64,000 bases of DNA from DATAXP01 sp963708675. Lineage in GTDB: Bacteria > Planctomycetota > Planctomycetia > Pirellulales > PNKZ01. A program made the translations under genes and the position numbers. Below, in pieces: positions 17,631-25,975 of this stretch. Location: positions 1,116,001-1,180,000 of the forward strand of contig CAVPTO010000003.1 in NCBI GenBank assembly GCA_963708675.1, in the 5' to 3' direction. Position 1 is the stretch's first letter; every line of letters starts with the position of its first letter. The notes under the pieces are model-generated. The model ran no database searches, was not told the DNA's origin, and was given only the letters and a program-made list of their open reading frames with translations.

Positions 17631-18917
17631 ATGCCAGCCCAGCCGAACGCCCAGCCGAAGGCTTGGACGATTGCGATGCTCGGCTGCGCACTGGCGGCCG
17701 TCATCGGTTGCTCGGGCAGCGCGAAGAAGCTGCGCAACCCGTTCGCCAAGAAAGAAACGCCGCCTGCAACGCAAACGGCGGCGGCGAATGCTCCGGGCTC
17801 GAGCATCACGCAGGCCGGCTTCGAGCAATCGTCGGCCCCGCCGGGCTCCGAGTACACGCCACCCGGCGCGTCGCTCGAAGGCGCCGACAAGCAGGAAGAC
17901 GACAGAGAAACGTGGCGTAAAGTTGCCGACAGTTTTAAGTCGGAAAACATCGCCAAGAACTATAAGAAGATGGTCGGCCGCGCCCCGGATGAAGCCGTCG
18001 CGAAGAAAGCGTTCGCCGAAGGCGAAGCGCTGTTCAAGGAGAAGCGATACCTCGAAGCCGCCAAGCAATTTCACATCGCTTCCGACCGGTGGCCCGACTC
18101 GATTCTTGAAGAAGACGCGCTGTTCATGGAAGGCGAAAGCTGGTTCTTCGGCGACCGGTACTCGAAAGCGTCGGACTGCTACTCGGCGCTCACGAAGAAG
18201 TACGAGAACTCGCGATACCTCGACCGTATCACGCATCGAGCTTTCGCGCTCGGACAGTATTGGGACGAACTAGCCAAGGATCACTGGGCCTACGCGCCGA
18301 ACTTCTACGACAAGACGCGGCCGATGTTCGATGCTCACGCTCATGCCATGTCGCAGTATGAGAGCATTCGCCTGAATGACCCGACTGGGCCGTTGGCCGA
18401 CGACGCGACCTTCGCTGCAGGCGTCTCGAACTTCCTGCATCACCACTACGAAGAAGCCGACCAGCACTTTGAAACTCTCCGCAAAGAGTATCCGCGTAGC
18501 GAACATCAGCCCGACGCGCATCTGCTCGGTATTCGCGCCAAGCTGCGCAACTATCAGGGCGCGGAGTACGACGAGCGGCCGATCCTAGAGGCCGACAAAC
18601 TTATCGACTCCACGATCCGGCAATTCGGGCGCGAGATGCCCGACGAGCGCGAACGGCTACTGCGTGCTCAGCGAGCCATTCGCGCGCAACGTGCCGAGCG
18701 CGAGTATGTGAACGCCGAGTATTACTACAATCGCAAGGCTTATGGCGCAGCCCGTTTCTACTACGGTAATCTTGTGAAGCAGTGGCCCGAGACACAGCAC
18801 GCGCACATGGCCCAGGAACGCTTGGCCGAGATCAAGGACTTCCCCGCCGATCCGCCGAACTACTGGGGTTGGCTCGGCAAGATCTTTGGCGAAAGCAAGA
18901 AAAACAGCTATCGATGA
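17631..18917 (+). CDS. BamD-like TPR outer-membrane lipoprotein
   Basis: A 428-residue protein starting at an ATG nine bases after AAGGA. A hydrophobic N-terminus ends in a lipobox, LAAVIGC, so the mature protein is lipid-anchored. A Pro/Ala/Thr-rich linker (about residues 40-110) precedes TPR-type helical pairs such as EALFKEKRYLEAAKQFHIAS, ALFMEGESWFFGDRYSKASD, NFLHHHYEEADQHFETLRKEYPRS and ARFYYGNLVKQWPETQHA. These match the BamD/YfiO style of outer-membrane assembly lipoproteins, though it is longer than BamD (about 245 residues). The LptE-like gene follows at once, supporting an envelope-biogenesis role. Confidence 0.82.
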   Translation: MPAQPNAQPKAWTIAMLGCALAAVIGCSGSAKKLRNPFAKKETPPATQTAAANAPGSSITQAGFEQSSAPPGSEYTPPGASLEGADKQEDDRETWRKVADSFKSENIAKNYKKMVGRAPDEAVAKKAFAEGEALFKEKRYLEAAKQFHIASDRWPDSILEEDALFMEGESWFFGDRYSKASDCYSALTKKYENSRYLDRITHRAFALGQYWDELAKDHWAYAPNFYDKTRPMFDAHAHAMSQYESIRLNDPTGPLADDATFAAGVSNFLHHHYEEADQHFETLRKEYPRSEHQPDAHLLGIRAKLRNYQGAEYDERPILEADKLIDSTIRQFGREMPDERERLLRAQRAIRAQRAEREYVNAEYYYNRKAYGAARFYYGNLVKQWPETQHAHMAQERLAEIKDFPADPPNYWGWLGKIFGESKKNSYR

Positions 18918-18934
18918 TCGACGTAAGCGGATCG

Positions 18935-19495
18935 ATGAACAATAGAAGAAAACGGGGGAAGCGAATTCTGCCGCAGTTCATCGTTCATCCTTCATCGTTC
19001 ATCCTTCTGCTGCTCTGCTCCGGCTGCGCTCGCTACATGGTCGGCAATCGGTCGCTGTATCCGCCCGATATTCAGACGGTCTACGTGCCGATGTTCGAGT
19101 CGAACAGCTACCGCCGCAACCTCGGCGAGGAACTAACCGAGCAGGTTGTCAAGGAAATCGAGACGCGCACTCCGTATAAAGTCGTCAACACGCCCGACGC
19201 CGACAGCGTTCTGACCGGACGCATTTTGTTCGACAACAAGGGCATCATGGTCAAACCGCCGACCGACGAGCAACGACTCGTGCAATACACGATGCGGCTC
19301 GAAGTGAGTTGGCTCGATCGCCGCGGCAGCCAAATTGCACAGACGCAATCGATCCCCATGCCCGAGTCGCTCGTCCTGGTCGACTCGACGAGCAACTACG
19401 TACCGGAAGACGGCCAATCGATCAGCACCGCCCAGGCAACGACGATTCAGCGTCTCGCTCAACAGGTCGTTTCGCTGATGGAAGCGCCGTGGTAG
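18935..19495 (+). CDS. LptE-like lipoprotein for outer-membrane LPS assembly
   Basis: A 186-residue lipoprotein with lipobox LLLLCSGC near residues 26-31. The mature start ARYMVGNRSLYPPDIQTVYVP is the pattern of planctomycete proteins annotated as LptE family, plugs of the LptD channel. Conserved features include NLGEELTEQVVKEIETRTPYKVV, and the barrel-like C-terminus resembles LptE. An ATG at 18914 is an alternative start. The signal peptide is partly encoded by two exact tandem copies of TTCATCGTTCATCC (18977-19004), giving the segment FIVHPSSFIL. It lies 17 bases after the BamD-like gene. Confidence 0.75.
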   Translation: MNNRRKRGKRILPQFIVHPSSFILLLLCSGCARYMVGNRSLYPPDIQTVYVPMFESNSYRRNLGEELTEQVVKEIETRTPYKVVNTPDADSVLTGRILFDNKGIMVKPPTDEQRLVQYTMRLEVSWLDRRGSQIAQTQSIPMPESLVLVDSTSNYVPEDGQSISTAQATTIQRLAQQVVSLMEAPW

Positions 19496-19512
19496 GGTTG
19501 AAGGAGTCGGGA

Positions 19513-19567
19513 GTCAGGAGTCAGGATTCGGTGTTGTGACTCTGAAACCCGAATCCTGAATCCCGAC
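19513..19567. repeat. palindromic repeat with GGAGTC units, possible terminator
   Basis: GTCAGGAGTCAGGATTCGG (19513-19531) pairs with 19549-19567 with about two mismatches, around a 17-base loop. Tandem GGAGTC units precede it. It lies between the LptE-like gene and folP and has no following T-run. Confidence 0.75.
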
Positions 19568-19574
19568 CCCTGCT

Positions 19575-20429
19575 ATGCACCGCGCCACTTCCTGGCAGCT
19601 TCGCACGCGGCGACTCGATTTTCCGCGCCGTCCGTTGCTGATGGGCATCCTGAACGTCACGCCCGATAGCTTTTCCGATGGCGGCCGGTTCTTCGAGCCC
19701 GACATCGCCATTGAGCACGGCCTGCGGATGGCTGCCGCAGGCGCCGACATGATCGATATCGGTGGCGAAAGCACGCGCCCGTACTCGGAACCCATCGACG
19801 CCGCCGAAGAACTGAAGCGCGTGCTGCCCGTCGTGCGCGAACTTTCGCAACGCACGACGGCGATCATTTCGATCGACACCTCGAAGGCCGAGGTGGCTGC
19901 CGCGGCGATCGAAGCGGGGGCCGAGATCATCAACGACGTGACGGCCCTTAGCCACGACGAGGCGATGTTGCCACTGGCCGTTGAGTCGAAGGCGGGCGTG
20001 TGCGCGATGCACATGCTCGGCACGCCGCAGACGATGCAGGACGACCCGCAGTACGACGATGTGGTAGCCGAAGTGCTGGCGTGGCTGTGCGAACGGCGCG
20101 ACTTGCTGTTGGCCGCGGGCATCGAGCCGTCGCGACTCTGCCTCGATCCCGGTATCGGGTTCGGCAAATCGCATCAGCACAATCTGACTTTGTTGGCCAA
20201 CTGCTGGCGGTTTCACACGCTCGGCTGCCCGCTGCTCGTCGGCCATTCGCGCAAGGGATTCATCGCTCACGTGATTGCCGACAAGCAGGCCGACCGCACC
20301 CCTGGCACAATTGGCGTCGCGATCGCGCTGGCCAACCAAGGTGTCCAAATCCTTCGCGTCCACGACGTTGCCCCCATCCGCCAGGCGTTACTTCTGTATG
20401 AGGCCGCTGGCGGCCTTCGCTCGAACTAA
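19575..20429 (+). CDS. folP: dihydropteroate synthase
   Basis: A 284-residue enzyme joining p-aminobenzoate to the pterin pyrophosphate in folate synthesis, the target of sulfonamides. Signature 1 is MGILNVTPDSFSDGG and signature 2 is GADMIDIGGESTRP. Also visible are the barrel motifs ISIDTSKAEVA, INDVTAL, LDPGIGFGKS and the sulfonamide-loop segment VGHSRKGFI. The length is normal. It begins eight bases after the palindrome at 19513-19567 and is followed by proA after a gap containing a half repeat. Confidence 0.95.
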   Translation: MHRATSWQLRTRRLDFPRRPLLMGILNVTPDSFSDGGRFFEPDIAIEHGLRMAAAGADMIDIGGESTRPYSEPIDAAEELKRVLPVVRELSQRTTAIISIDTSKAEVAAAAIEAGAEIINDVTALSHDEAMLPLAVESKAGVCAMHMLGTPQTMQDDPQYDDVVAEVLAWLCERRDLLLAAGIEPSRLCLDPGIGFGKSHQHNLTLLANCWRFHTLGCPLLVGHSRKGFIAHVIADKQADRTPGTIGVAIALANQGVQILRVHDVAPIRQALLLYEAAGGLRSN

Positions 20430-20437
20430 CCATCCCT

Positions 20438-20455
20438 GCTTGCGGTTTCGCGCTT
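20438..20455. repeat. half copy of dispersed GCTTGCGGTTTCGCGC repeat
   Basis: GCTTGCGGTTTCGCGCTT occurs in the gap between folP and proA. Same core as at 16780, 30228 and 55079 and in both MITEs. Confidence 0.65.
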
Positions 20456-20520
20456 ACCACGAAGTGCGCTCTCCCAACTCGCGTTGACTCAACCTCTTCT
20501 CCGTACAATACTTGCCTATC

Positions 20521-21795
20521 ATGGCCGTCGCCGATCAAAACAACCTGGCCGCTTACTGCCTCGACGTCGCCCAACGCGCCGCGTCAGCAGCGTCGGAACT
20601 GGCAGCGATCAGCGGCGCTCGCAAGCAAGAGTGGCTGCACGCATCTGCAAGGCTGTTGCGTGAGCGACAGAAGGAACTCTCGGCCGCCAACGCCCTCGAC
20701 CTCGCAGCCGCGCCGGGCTACGGCCTGACCGACGCCGCGATCGATCGTCTGCGATTGACGCCGAAAGTCGTCGAGTCGATGGCTTCGGCCATGGAAGAGA
20801 TCGCCGCCTTGGCCGACCCGTGTGGCGAGATCATCGAATCAACCGTGCGACCCAACGGCCTCGAGGTGCAGAAGGTTCGCGTGCCGCTGGGCGTCGTGCT
20901 GTTCATTTACGAATCGCGACCGAATGTCACTGCCGACGCCGCGGCGATCTGCGTGAAGAGTGGCAACGCCGTCATCCTGCGCGGCGGCAAAGAAGCGGCT
21001 CACTCGAACCAGGCCATCGTGCAACTCCTCGCCGAGGCCGCCGTCGAAACGGGTTTGCCCGCCGATGCCGTACAAATGGTATCGACCACCGATCGCGAGG
21101 CCGTCGGCCACTTGCTGAAGCTCAACCAATACATCGACCTGTGCATCCCGCGCGGTGGCGAGGGGCTGATTCGCCGTGTTGCCGCCGAGGCCCGCATGCC
21201 CGTGATCAAGCACTTCACCGGCAACTGCCACGTCTATGTCGACGCCTCAGCCAATCTCGACATGGCCGAGAGCATCACCGTCAACGCGAAGTGCCAACGC
21301 ATGGGCGTTTGCAACGCCGCCGAGTCGCTGCTCGTGCATCGCGACGTCGCGGCGACGTTTCTGCCCTGCATCGGCAAAGCGCTCACGTCGCGAGGCGTCG
21401 AGATTCGTGGCGACGCCGACGTTCGCAAGCTCATTACCGAAGCGCGTGAAGCGACGGCCGAAGATTGGGACGCCGAGTATCTCGGGCCGATCATCTCGGC
21501 CGCCGTCGTCGACTCGCTCGACGATGCGATCGCGCACATCAATCAACATGGTTCGCACCACACCGACGCCATCGTCACGACCAATCTCGACGCGGCTCGG
21601 CAATTCGCCACGCGCGTCGATAGCGCCGCCGTGATCGTGAACGCCAGCACACGATTCAACGACGGTGGCGAGTTCGGCCTCGGAGCCGAGATCGGCATTA
21701 GCACCGACAAATTCCACGCCCGCGGCCCCTGTGGCCTGAAAGAAATCACCACCTACAAGTGGGTCGTCTACGGAAGCGGGCAAGTGCGGCAGTAA
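20521..21795 (+). CDS. proA: glutamate-5-semialdehyde dehydrogenase (gamma-glutamyl phosphate reductase)
   Basis: A 424-residue NADPH-dependent enzyme of proline synthesis. Clear landmarks are VPLGVVLFIYESRPNVTADAAAICVKSGNAVILRGGKEA, the catalytic-Cys region QRMGVCNAAESLLVH, IPRGGEGLIRRVA, and the C-terminal NASTRFNDGGEFGLGAEIGISTDKFHARGPCGL. A TTG nine bases upstream is in frame, but the ATG at 20521 fits family starts better. No proB is in the window. Confidence 0.95.
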   Translation: MAVADQNNLAAYCLDVAQRAASAASELAAISGARKQEWLHASARLLRERQKELSAANALDLAAAPGYGLTDAAIDRLRLTPKVVESMASAMEEIAALADPCGEIIESTVRPNGLEVQKVRVPLGVVLFIYESRPNVTADAAAICVKSGNAVILRGGKEAAHSNQAIVQLLAEAAVETGLPADAVQMVSTTDREAVGHLLKLNQYIDLCIPRGGEGLIRRVAAEARMPVIKHFTGNCHVYVDASANLDMAESITVNAKCQRMGVCNAAESLLVHRDVAATFLPCIGKALTSRGVEIRGDADVRKLITEAREATAEDWDAEYLGPIISAAVVDSLDDAIAHINQHGSHHTDAIVTTNLDAARQFATRVDSAAVIVNASTRFNDGGEFGLGAEIGISTDKFHARGPCGLKEITTYKWVVYGSGQVRQ

Positions 21796-21858
21796 CACAA
21801 CTCGGCGGTCACGCGGCCAGCAACGGTCGCCTCGATTCTCTCAGGCAAGGATGCCACG

Positions 21859-22764
21859 ATGATCGACAAGGAAGCTCTCAGTCCCGCGGAAATCGAAAGC
21901 CTGATGGCAGGCGCGAAGAGCGCGCCGTCGACAGAAGCTCGCCCGACGCCGAAGGCTGAAGCCGACATTCTCCGGCAGCGGCTGGTCGCAATGAATAGCA
22001 TCGAAAGTGCGACGAGGCCTCGCGATACCGCGCAAGTCGTTGAATGTCTCGCCCGTGCTGTGAGCGATGATTTCGCGCGGTCGATGTCGCAATCGCTGCG
22101 CAGCTCGATCACGGTCACCACCGCCAGCGTCGCGCGGCTCACCTACGGGCAGTTCTCAGGCGGTCTTGCTGCTCCGCGCTGCGTGTGCCTCGCTGGCGAC
22201 GTTGCGTCCGGCGAGAAGTTTGTCGTCGACCTGAGTATGTCGATTTTGTTTCCGATGATCGATCGCATGCTCGGCGGTAGAGGCGACTCGGGACCGCCGA
22301 TGCGTCGACCGCTCACCGAGATTGAACAACGGCTGGCCGCCCGTGTCGTTGGCACGCTGCTCACGTCGCTGGAGCGAACGACTCGCGGCGACGCTCCACT
22401 CACTTCGCGGTTACAACGTGTCGAAAGCGATCCTCGTCGCCTTGACGCCATGCCCAGCGACGCTGCTATTCTGCTCGTGACGTTCGAGGTGGTTCTCGGC
22501 GCATCGCGTGGCACGATCGACGTGGCCTTGCCGACTTCTCTCGTCGAACGGTTCGACGGCATTGGCCCCGGGGCTTCGGAACTGATCGTTTATCTTGCCG
22601 AGATGAAAATGCCTGTCGAACAAGCTCGCAACCTCGCCGTCGGCGACGTGATCACAACGAATCAGTCGATCGACGCACCGCTGACGGCGCGCGTCGACGG
22701 ACGTTCGGCGATGCACGTTCGCCCCGGATCGATTAACGGTCGCAAGGCCATTCGCGTCGCATAA
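21859..22764 (+). CDS. FliM-like flagellar motor switch protein
   Basis: A 301-residue protein. The N-terminus, ALSPAEIESLMAG, resembles the CheY-binding LSQDEIDALL segment of FliM. The middle domain contains SLRSSITVTTASVARLTYGQF and LTEIEQRLAARVVGTLLTSL, and the C-terminal SpoA/FliN-like domain ends with ARNLAVGDVITTNQSIDAPLTARVDG. It is slightly shorter than usual (about 330). No other flagellar gene is within the window. An AAGGA box lies about eight bases before the ATG. It could be a stand-alone motor component or a diverged copy; I did not assign a symbol for that reason. Confidence 0.75.
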   Translation: MIDKEALSPAEIESLMAGAKSAPSTEARPTPKAEADILRQRLVAMNSIESATRPRDTAQVVECLARAVSDDFARSMSQSLRSSITVTTASVARLTYGQFSGGLAAPRCVCLAGDVASGEKFVVDLSMSILFPMIDRMLGGRGDSGPPMRRPLTEIEQRLAARVVGTLLTSLERTTRGDAPLTSRLQRVESDPRRLDAMPSDAAILLVTFEVVLGASRGTIDVALPTSLVERFDGIGPGASELIVYLAEMKMPVEQARNLAVGDVITTNQSIDAPLTARVDGRSAMHVRPGSINGRKAIRVA

Positions 22765-22788
22765 TGCCGCGACCGTTGGTCGCGCCGG

Positions 22789-24081
22789 TCACATCGCATT
22801 ACGCTTCACGTCGTCTATAACCTCGCGCAAGATCGCCAGCGCCCGCTCGACTTCGTCGGCCGTCACACACAGCGGCGGGCAGAATCTTAGTCCCGCGCGG
22901 CCACATCCGAGCAACAACAGTCCTCGATGGAACGCGCTCATAATCGCCGCTTTCACGCGCCGGCGATCGAGATCGTCGTCGCCGACAAAATCGACCGCTC
23001 GCATCAGTCCGAGACCGCGCGGCCTTGCGAGAATCGGGAACTCCGCGACGAGACGCTCGAGCCCTTCGTGCAACTGTGCGCCGCGTTCCATGGCGTTAGC
23101 CAAGTACTCGCGCTCGATAAGATCGAGCGTTGCCAGCGCTGCTCGACAACTCACGGGGTTGCCGCCGAACGTCGACGCGTGCGCTCCCGGTGGCCAATCC
23201 ATCTGATCGGCCCGCGTGACGAGCGCCCCCAGCGGCAGCCCGCTCGCAATGCCTTTGGCGAGACAGATCATATCGGGCACGACGTTCCAATGCTCGACGG
23301 CGAACATGCGCCCCGTGCGACCCATGCCAGCCTGAATCTCATCGGCCACGAGAACGATTCCGTGCTGATCGCAGACCGATCGCAACATTGGCAGGAACTC
23401 CGGCGAAGGCACGCGATAGCCGCCTTCGCCTTGGATCGGCTCGACGAAGATCGCCGCGACTTCTTCCGGCGGCGCGACCGTCGAAAATAGCTCGTCGAGT
23501 TCCGCACGCGTGCAATTGAAGTGGGCACGATACACGCCGCCCAGGGCCGGTCCGAATCCGCGCTGATGCACTACCTTCGATCCGCCCAACGAAAGCGCTC
23601 CATAGGTGCGACCATGAAACGCGCCGAAAAAGCTAATGACTCGCTGTCGCCGTGTATGAAACCTCGCCAGCTTCAGCGCCGCTTCGATCGTCTCGGCGCC
23701 GCTGTTGGCGAAGAACACACGTTTGGGCTGATTGCCCGGCGCGAGCTTAGCCAGTCGTTCGGCCAACTCGATCTCCGGGGCGTAATAGAAGTCAGTCCCC
23801 GACATGTGGATCAACTTCGAGGCTTGGTCGGTAATTGCCGCGACCACCTCGGGATGCGCGTGCCCTGTCGCCGCCACGGCGATGCCTGCCGTGAAATCGA
23901 GAAACAAATTGCCATCGACGTCCTCGATCGTCGAACCCCATCCACGCTCTGCAACCAGCGGATAATCACGCGTGTACGACGGGCTGACGACTTGCTCGTC
24001 GCGAGCGATCCACGCCGCCGCCTTCGGTCCCGGCAGCGCGGTGATCAAATGCGGGGCGGCGATGGTTTTCGCGGTGGTCAT
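22789..24081 (-). CDS. class III (PLP) aminotransferase
   Basis: A 430-residue enzyme resembling 4-aminobutyrate and acetylornithine-type aminotransferases. The ATG at 24081 is chosen; further upstream codons run through a palindromic repeat. Motifs: GHAHPEVVAAI, FFANSGAETIEAALKLAR (PLP phosphate site), SFFGAFHGRTYGALSLGGSK, IFVEPIQGEGGY, the cofactor-Asp segment VLVADEIQAGMGRTG, and the PLP-binding Lys in MICLAKGIASGLPLGA. The adjacent aldehyde dehydrogenase makes a transaminase plus semialdehyde-oxidation pair plausible, such as GABA or lysine (aminoadipate semialdehyde) breakdown. The exact substrate is not decidable from sequence. Confidence 0.9.
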   Translation of the reverse strand: MTTAKTIAAPHLITALPGPKAAAWIARDEQVVSPSYTRDYPLVAERGWGSTIEDVDGNLFLDFTAGIAVAATGHAHPEVVAAITDQASKLIHMSGTDFYYAPEIELAERLAKLAPGNQPKRVFFANSGAETIEAALKLARFHTRRQRVISFFGAFHGRTYGALSLGGSKVVHQRGFGPALGGVYRAHFNCTRAELDELFSTVAPPEEVAAIFVEPIQGEGGYRVPSPEFLPMLRSVCDQHGIVLVADEIQAGMGRTGRMFAVEHWNVVPDMICLAKGIASGLPLGALVTRADQMDWPPGAHASTFGGNPVSCRAALATLDLIEREYLANAMERGAQLHEGLERLVAEFPILARPRGLGLMRAVDFVGDDDLDRRRVKAAIMSAFHRGLLLLGCGRAGLRFCPPLCVTADEVERALAILREVIDDVKRNAM

Positions 24082-24089
24082 GGTGTCGA

Positions 24090-24234
24090 ACCCCTCTCCG
24101 CTTGGGAGAGGGTGGCGGCGCAGCCGCCGGGTGAGGGCGGGCTGCATCGCGATTTGGGCTCGTCGATGATTCGACCCACCCTCATCCGATCCGCCTTCGG
24201 CGGACCACCTTCTCCCGGAGGGAGAAGGACCCGA
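24090..24234. repeat. palindromic intergenic repeat between aldehyde dehydrogenase and aminotransferase
   Basis: Left end CTCTCCGCTTGGGAGAGG and right end CTTCTCCCGGAGGGAGAAGG are each self-complementary hairpins. Internal segments (CGGCGCAGCCGCCG, GATCCGCCTTCGGCGGA) also fold, and the two halves are roughly mirror images (GGTGAGGG against CCCTCATCC). The composition resembles intergenic repeats seen in many GC-rich genomes. It interrupts what is probably one transcription unit and contributes a spurious N-terminal extension to the aminotransferase frame. Confidence 0.75.
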
Positions 24235-24259
24235 ATCGCAAGCTGAATCGCAATACACA

Positions 24260-25783
24260 TCACTTTTTCTCTACCTTCGCGCTCATGCCCTGGGCCATCG
24301 TGATGCCGCGCTCGTGGTTCACCGTGAACGAAATCTTGTGCGTCACCGCGTCGACCAGCGCTGCGGCCGAGGGTTGCCCGTTGCCGCTCCGCTTCACGCC
24401 GCCGAACGGCAGATGTACCTCGGCGCCGATGCACGGCAGGTTGACGTATCCCATGCCGTAATCGCATTCATCGCGAAACAGCCGCCAACGTCGGTAGTCC
24501 TCGGTGATGACTGCCATCGACAGTCCGTATGGCGTGTCGTTGTAAATCGCGATGGCTGCGTCATCGCTTTCAAACGGCACAATAGCGACGTGCGGGCCGA
24601 ACACTTCTTCGCGTATCGTCCGCACACCGGGCTTGTGCTCTTGTTGATAGACGAAAGGCGACATGAAGTTGCCTGCCGCATGCGTTCCATCCATGCGACC
24701 ACCGTCGAGCAGCACTTTCGCCTTCTCCTGTTTCGCAAGATCGTTGTAGCGCAAAACCTTTTCGACCGATGCAGCATTGATGAGCGGCCCCGCAAATGCG
24801 CCCGACTCGAACGGGTCGGCGAACTTGAGACGTTTCACGCGCTCGACGAATTCCTCGGAGAAACGGTCGAGCAACTTGCGATGCACGAGAATGCGGCCCG
24901 CCGACACGCAACGCTGCCCGGTGGTCTTGAAGCCGCTCAGCACGGCGGCGTTCACGGCGAGGTCGAGGTTCGCGTCTTCACAGACGATGACGGCACTCTT
25001 CGATCCCATCTCACAAGCGGCCGTTTTGTGATCGCTTTCGGCGGCCAGCTTGCGAATGTGCGAGCCGACGTCGTAGCTGCCGGTGAAGCAAACGACATCG
25101 ACATCGGCATGTCGCGCCAGCGCGTCGCCCGCTTCTTCGCCGAGGCCGTGCACGAGGTTGATCGTGCCGTCGGGAAAGCCCGCCTCGACGAACAACTGCG
25201 TGAGCCGTTGGCCAATCTCGGGCGTTTCTTCGGAAGGTTTGAAGACCGCGGTGTTCCCTTCGAGCAAGCTCGGCGCGAGCATCCACAGCGGCACGGCGAA
25301 CGGGAAGTTCCACGGCGTAATGACCCCCACGACGCCGCGCGGCTTACGACGCACGTACAAATCCTTCGCGGCAATCTCCGACTCGACGACCTGTCCCGTC
25401 GGCTGCCGAGCGGTGCCGTAGACGTACTGCACCATGTGCAAGCCTTCGATCACCTCGGCCCGCGCCTCGTCAATGACTTTGCCGCTTTCGCGGGCCAACA
25501 CCGACGCGAGCTCATCGACGCGCGATTCGATCAGCGACGCCAATTTGCCGAACAAGTCGCCGCGCTTGATGCGGCTGGTGCGCCGCCACGCGGGCTGCGC
25601 TTTTCTTGCTGCCTGCACGGCCCGATCGACATCGGCCTTGCCCGCTCGCGGATACGTGCCGAGCACCTGGTCGTTGCGGGCGGGATTCAGGTTCTGAAAC
25701 GGCTCGCCATCGTGGCCGCTCGACCACTCGCCTCCGATGAGCATGCGTCCTTGCCACGGACCGCCTACGGCTGCGCTCGTCAT
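24260..25783 (-). CDS. NAD(P)-dependent aldehyde dehydrogenase
   Basis: A 507-residue ALDH-superfamily enzyme with a strong AGGAGG box six bases before the ATG at 25783. Landmarks: GVVGVITPWNFPFAVPLWML (cofactor cleft), KPSEETP, FTGSYDVGSHI, the Glu region CEMGSKSAVIVCEDANLD, catalytic Cys in TTGQRCVSAGRI, and REEVFGPHVAIVPF. The C-terminal CIGAEVHLPFGGVKRSGNG pattern resembles aminoadipate- or ketoglutarate-semialdehyde dehydrogenases. With the aminotransferase downstream it likely oxidises the semialdehyde that enzyme forms. Substrate assignment is inference. Confidence 0.92.
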   Translation of the reverse strand: MTSAAVGGPWQGRMLIGGEWSSGHDGEPFQNLNPARNDQVLGTYPRAGKADVDRAVQAARKAQPAWRRTSRIKRGDLFGKLASLIESRVDELASVLARESGKVIDEARAEVIEGLHMVQYVYGTARQPTGQVVESEIAAKDLYVRRKPRGVVGVITPWNFPFAVPLWMLAPSLLEGNTAVFKPSEETPEIGQRLTQLFVEAGFPDGTINLVHGLGEEAGDALARHADVDVVCFTGSYDVGSHIRKLAAESDHKTAACEMGSKSAVIVCEDANLDLAVNAAVLSGFKTTGQRCVSAGRILVHRKLLDRFSEEFVERVKRLKFADPFESGAFAGPLINAASVEKVLRYNDLAKQEKAKVLLDGGRMDGTHAAGNFMSPFVYQQEHKPGVRTIREEVFGPHVAIVPFESDDAAIAIYNDTPYGLSMAVITEDYRRWRLFRDECDYGMGYVNLPCIGAEVHLPFGGVKRSGNGQPSAAALVDAVTHKISFTVNHERGITMAQGMSAKVEKK

Positions 25784-25975
25784 ACGCCGCCTCCTATGCC
25801 ACACGCGTGCGAAACGCCTTACCAATCATACGAATGCGGCCGTCAGCCGGACAGTGCGACGGCGACAGCGGTAGTACGCCACGGCCTCGAGCGCTATAAT
25901 TCGACGCGTTGAAACGCAGTTATCGCAGAACCGCTATCGCAACGAGATGCACGGAAGCTTTTGAGGACACGTGAC

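Noticed and set aside
24314..25912. Plus-strand frame of 532 codons
   Set aside because: Antisense to the aldehyde dehydrogenase, which has clear motifs and a strong ribosome binding site.
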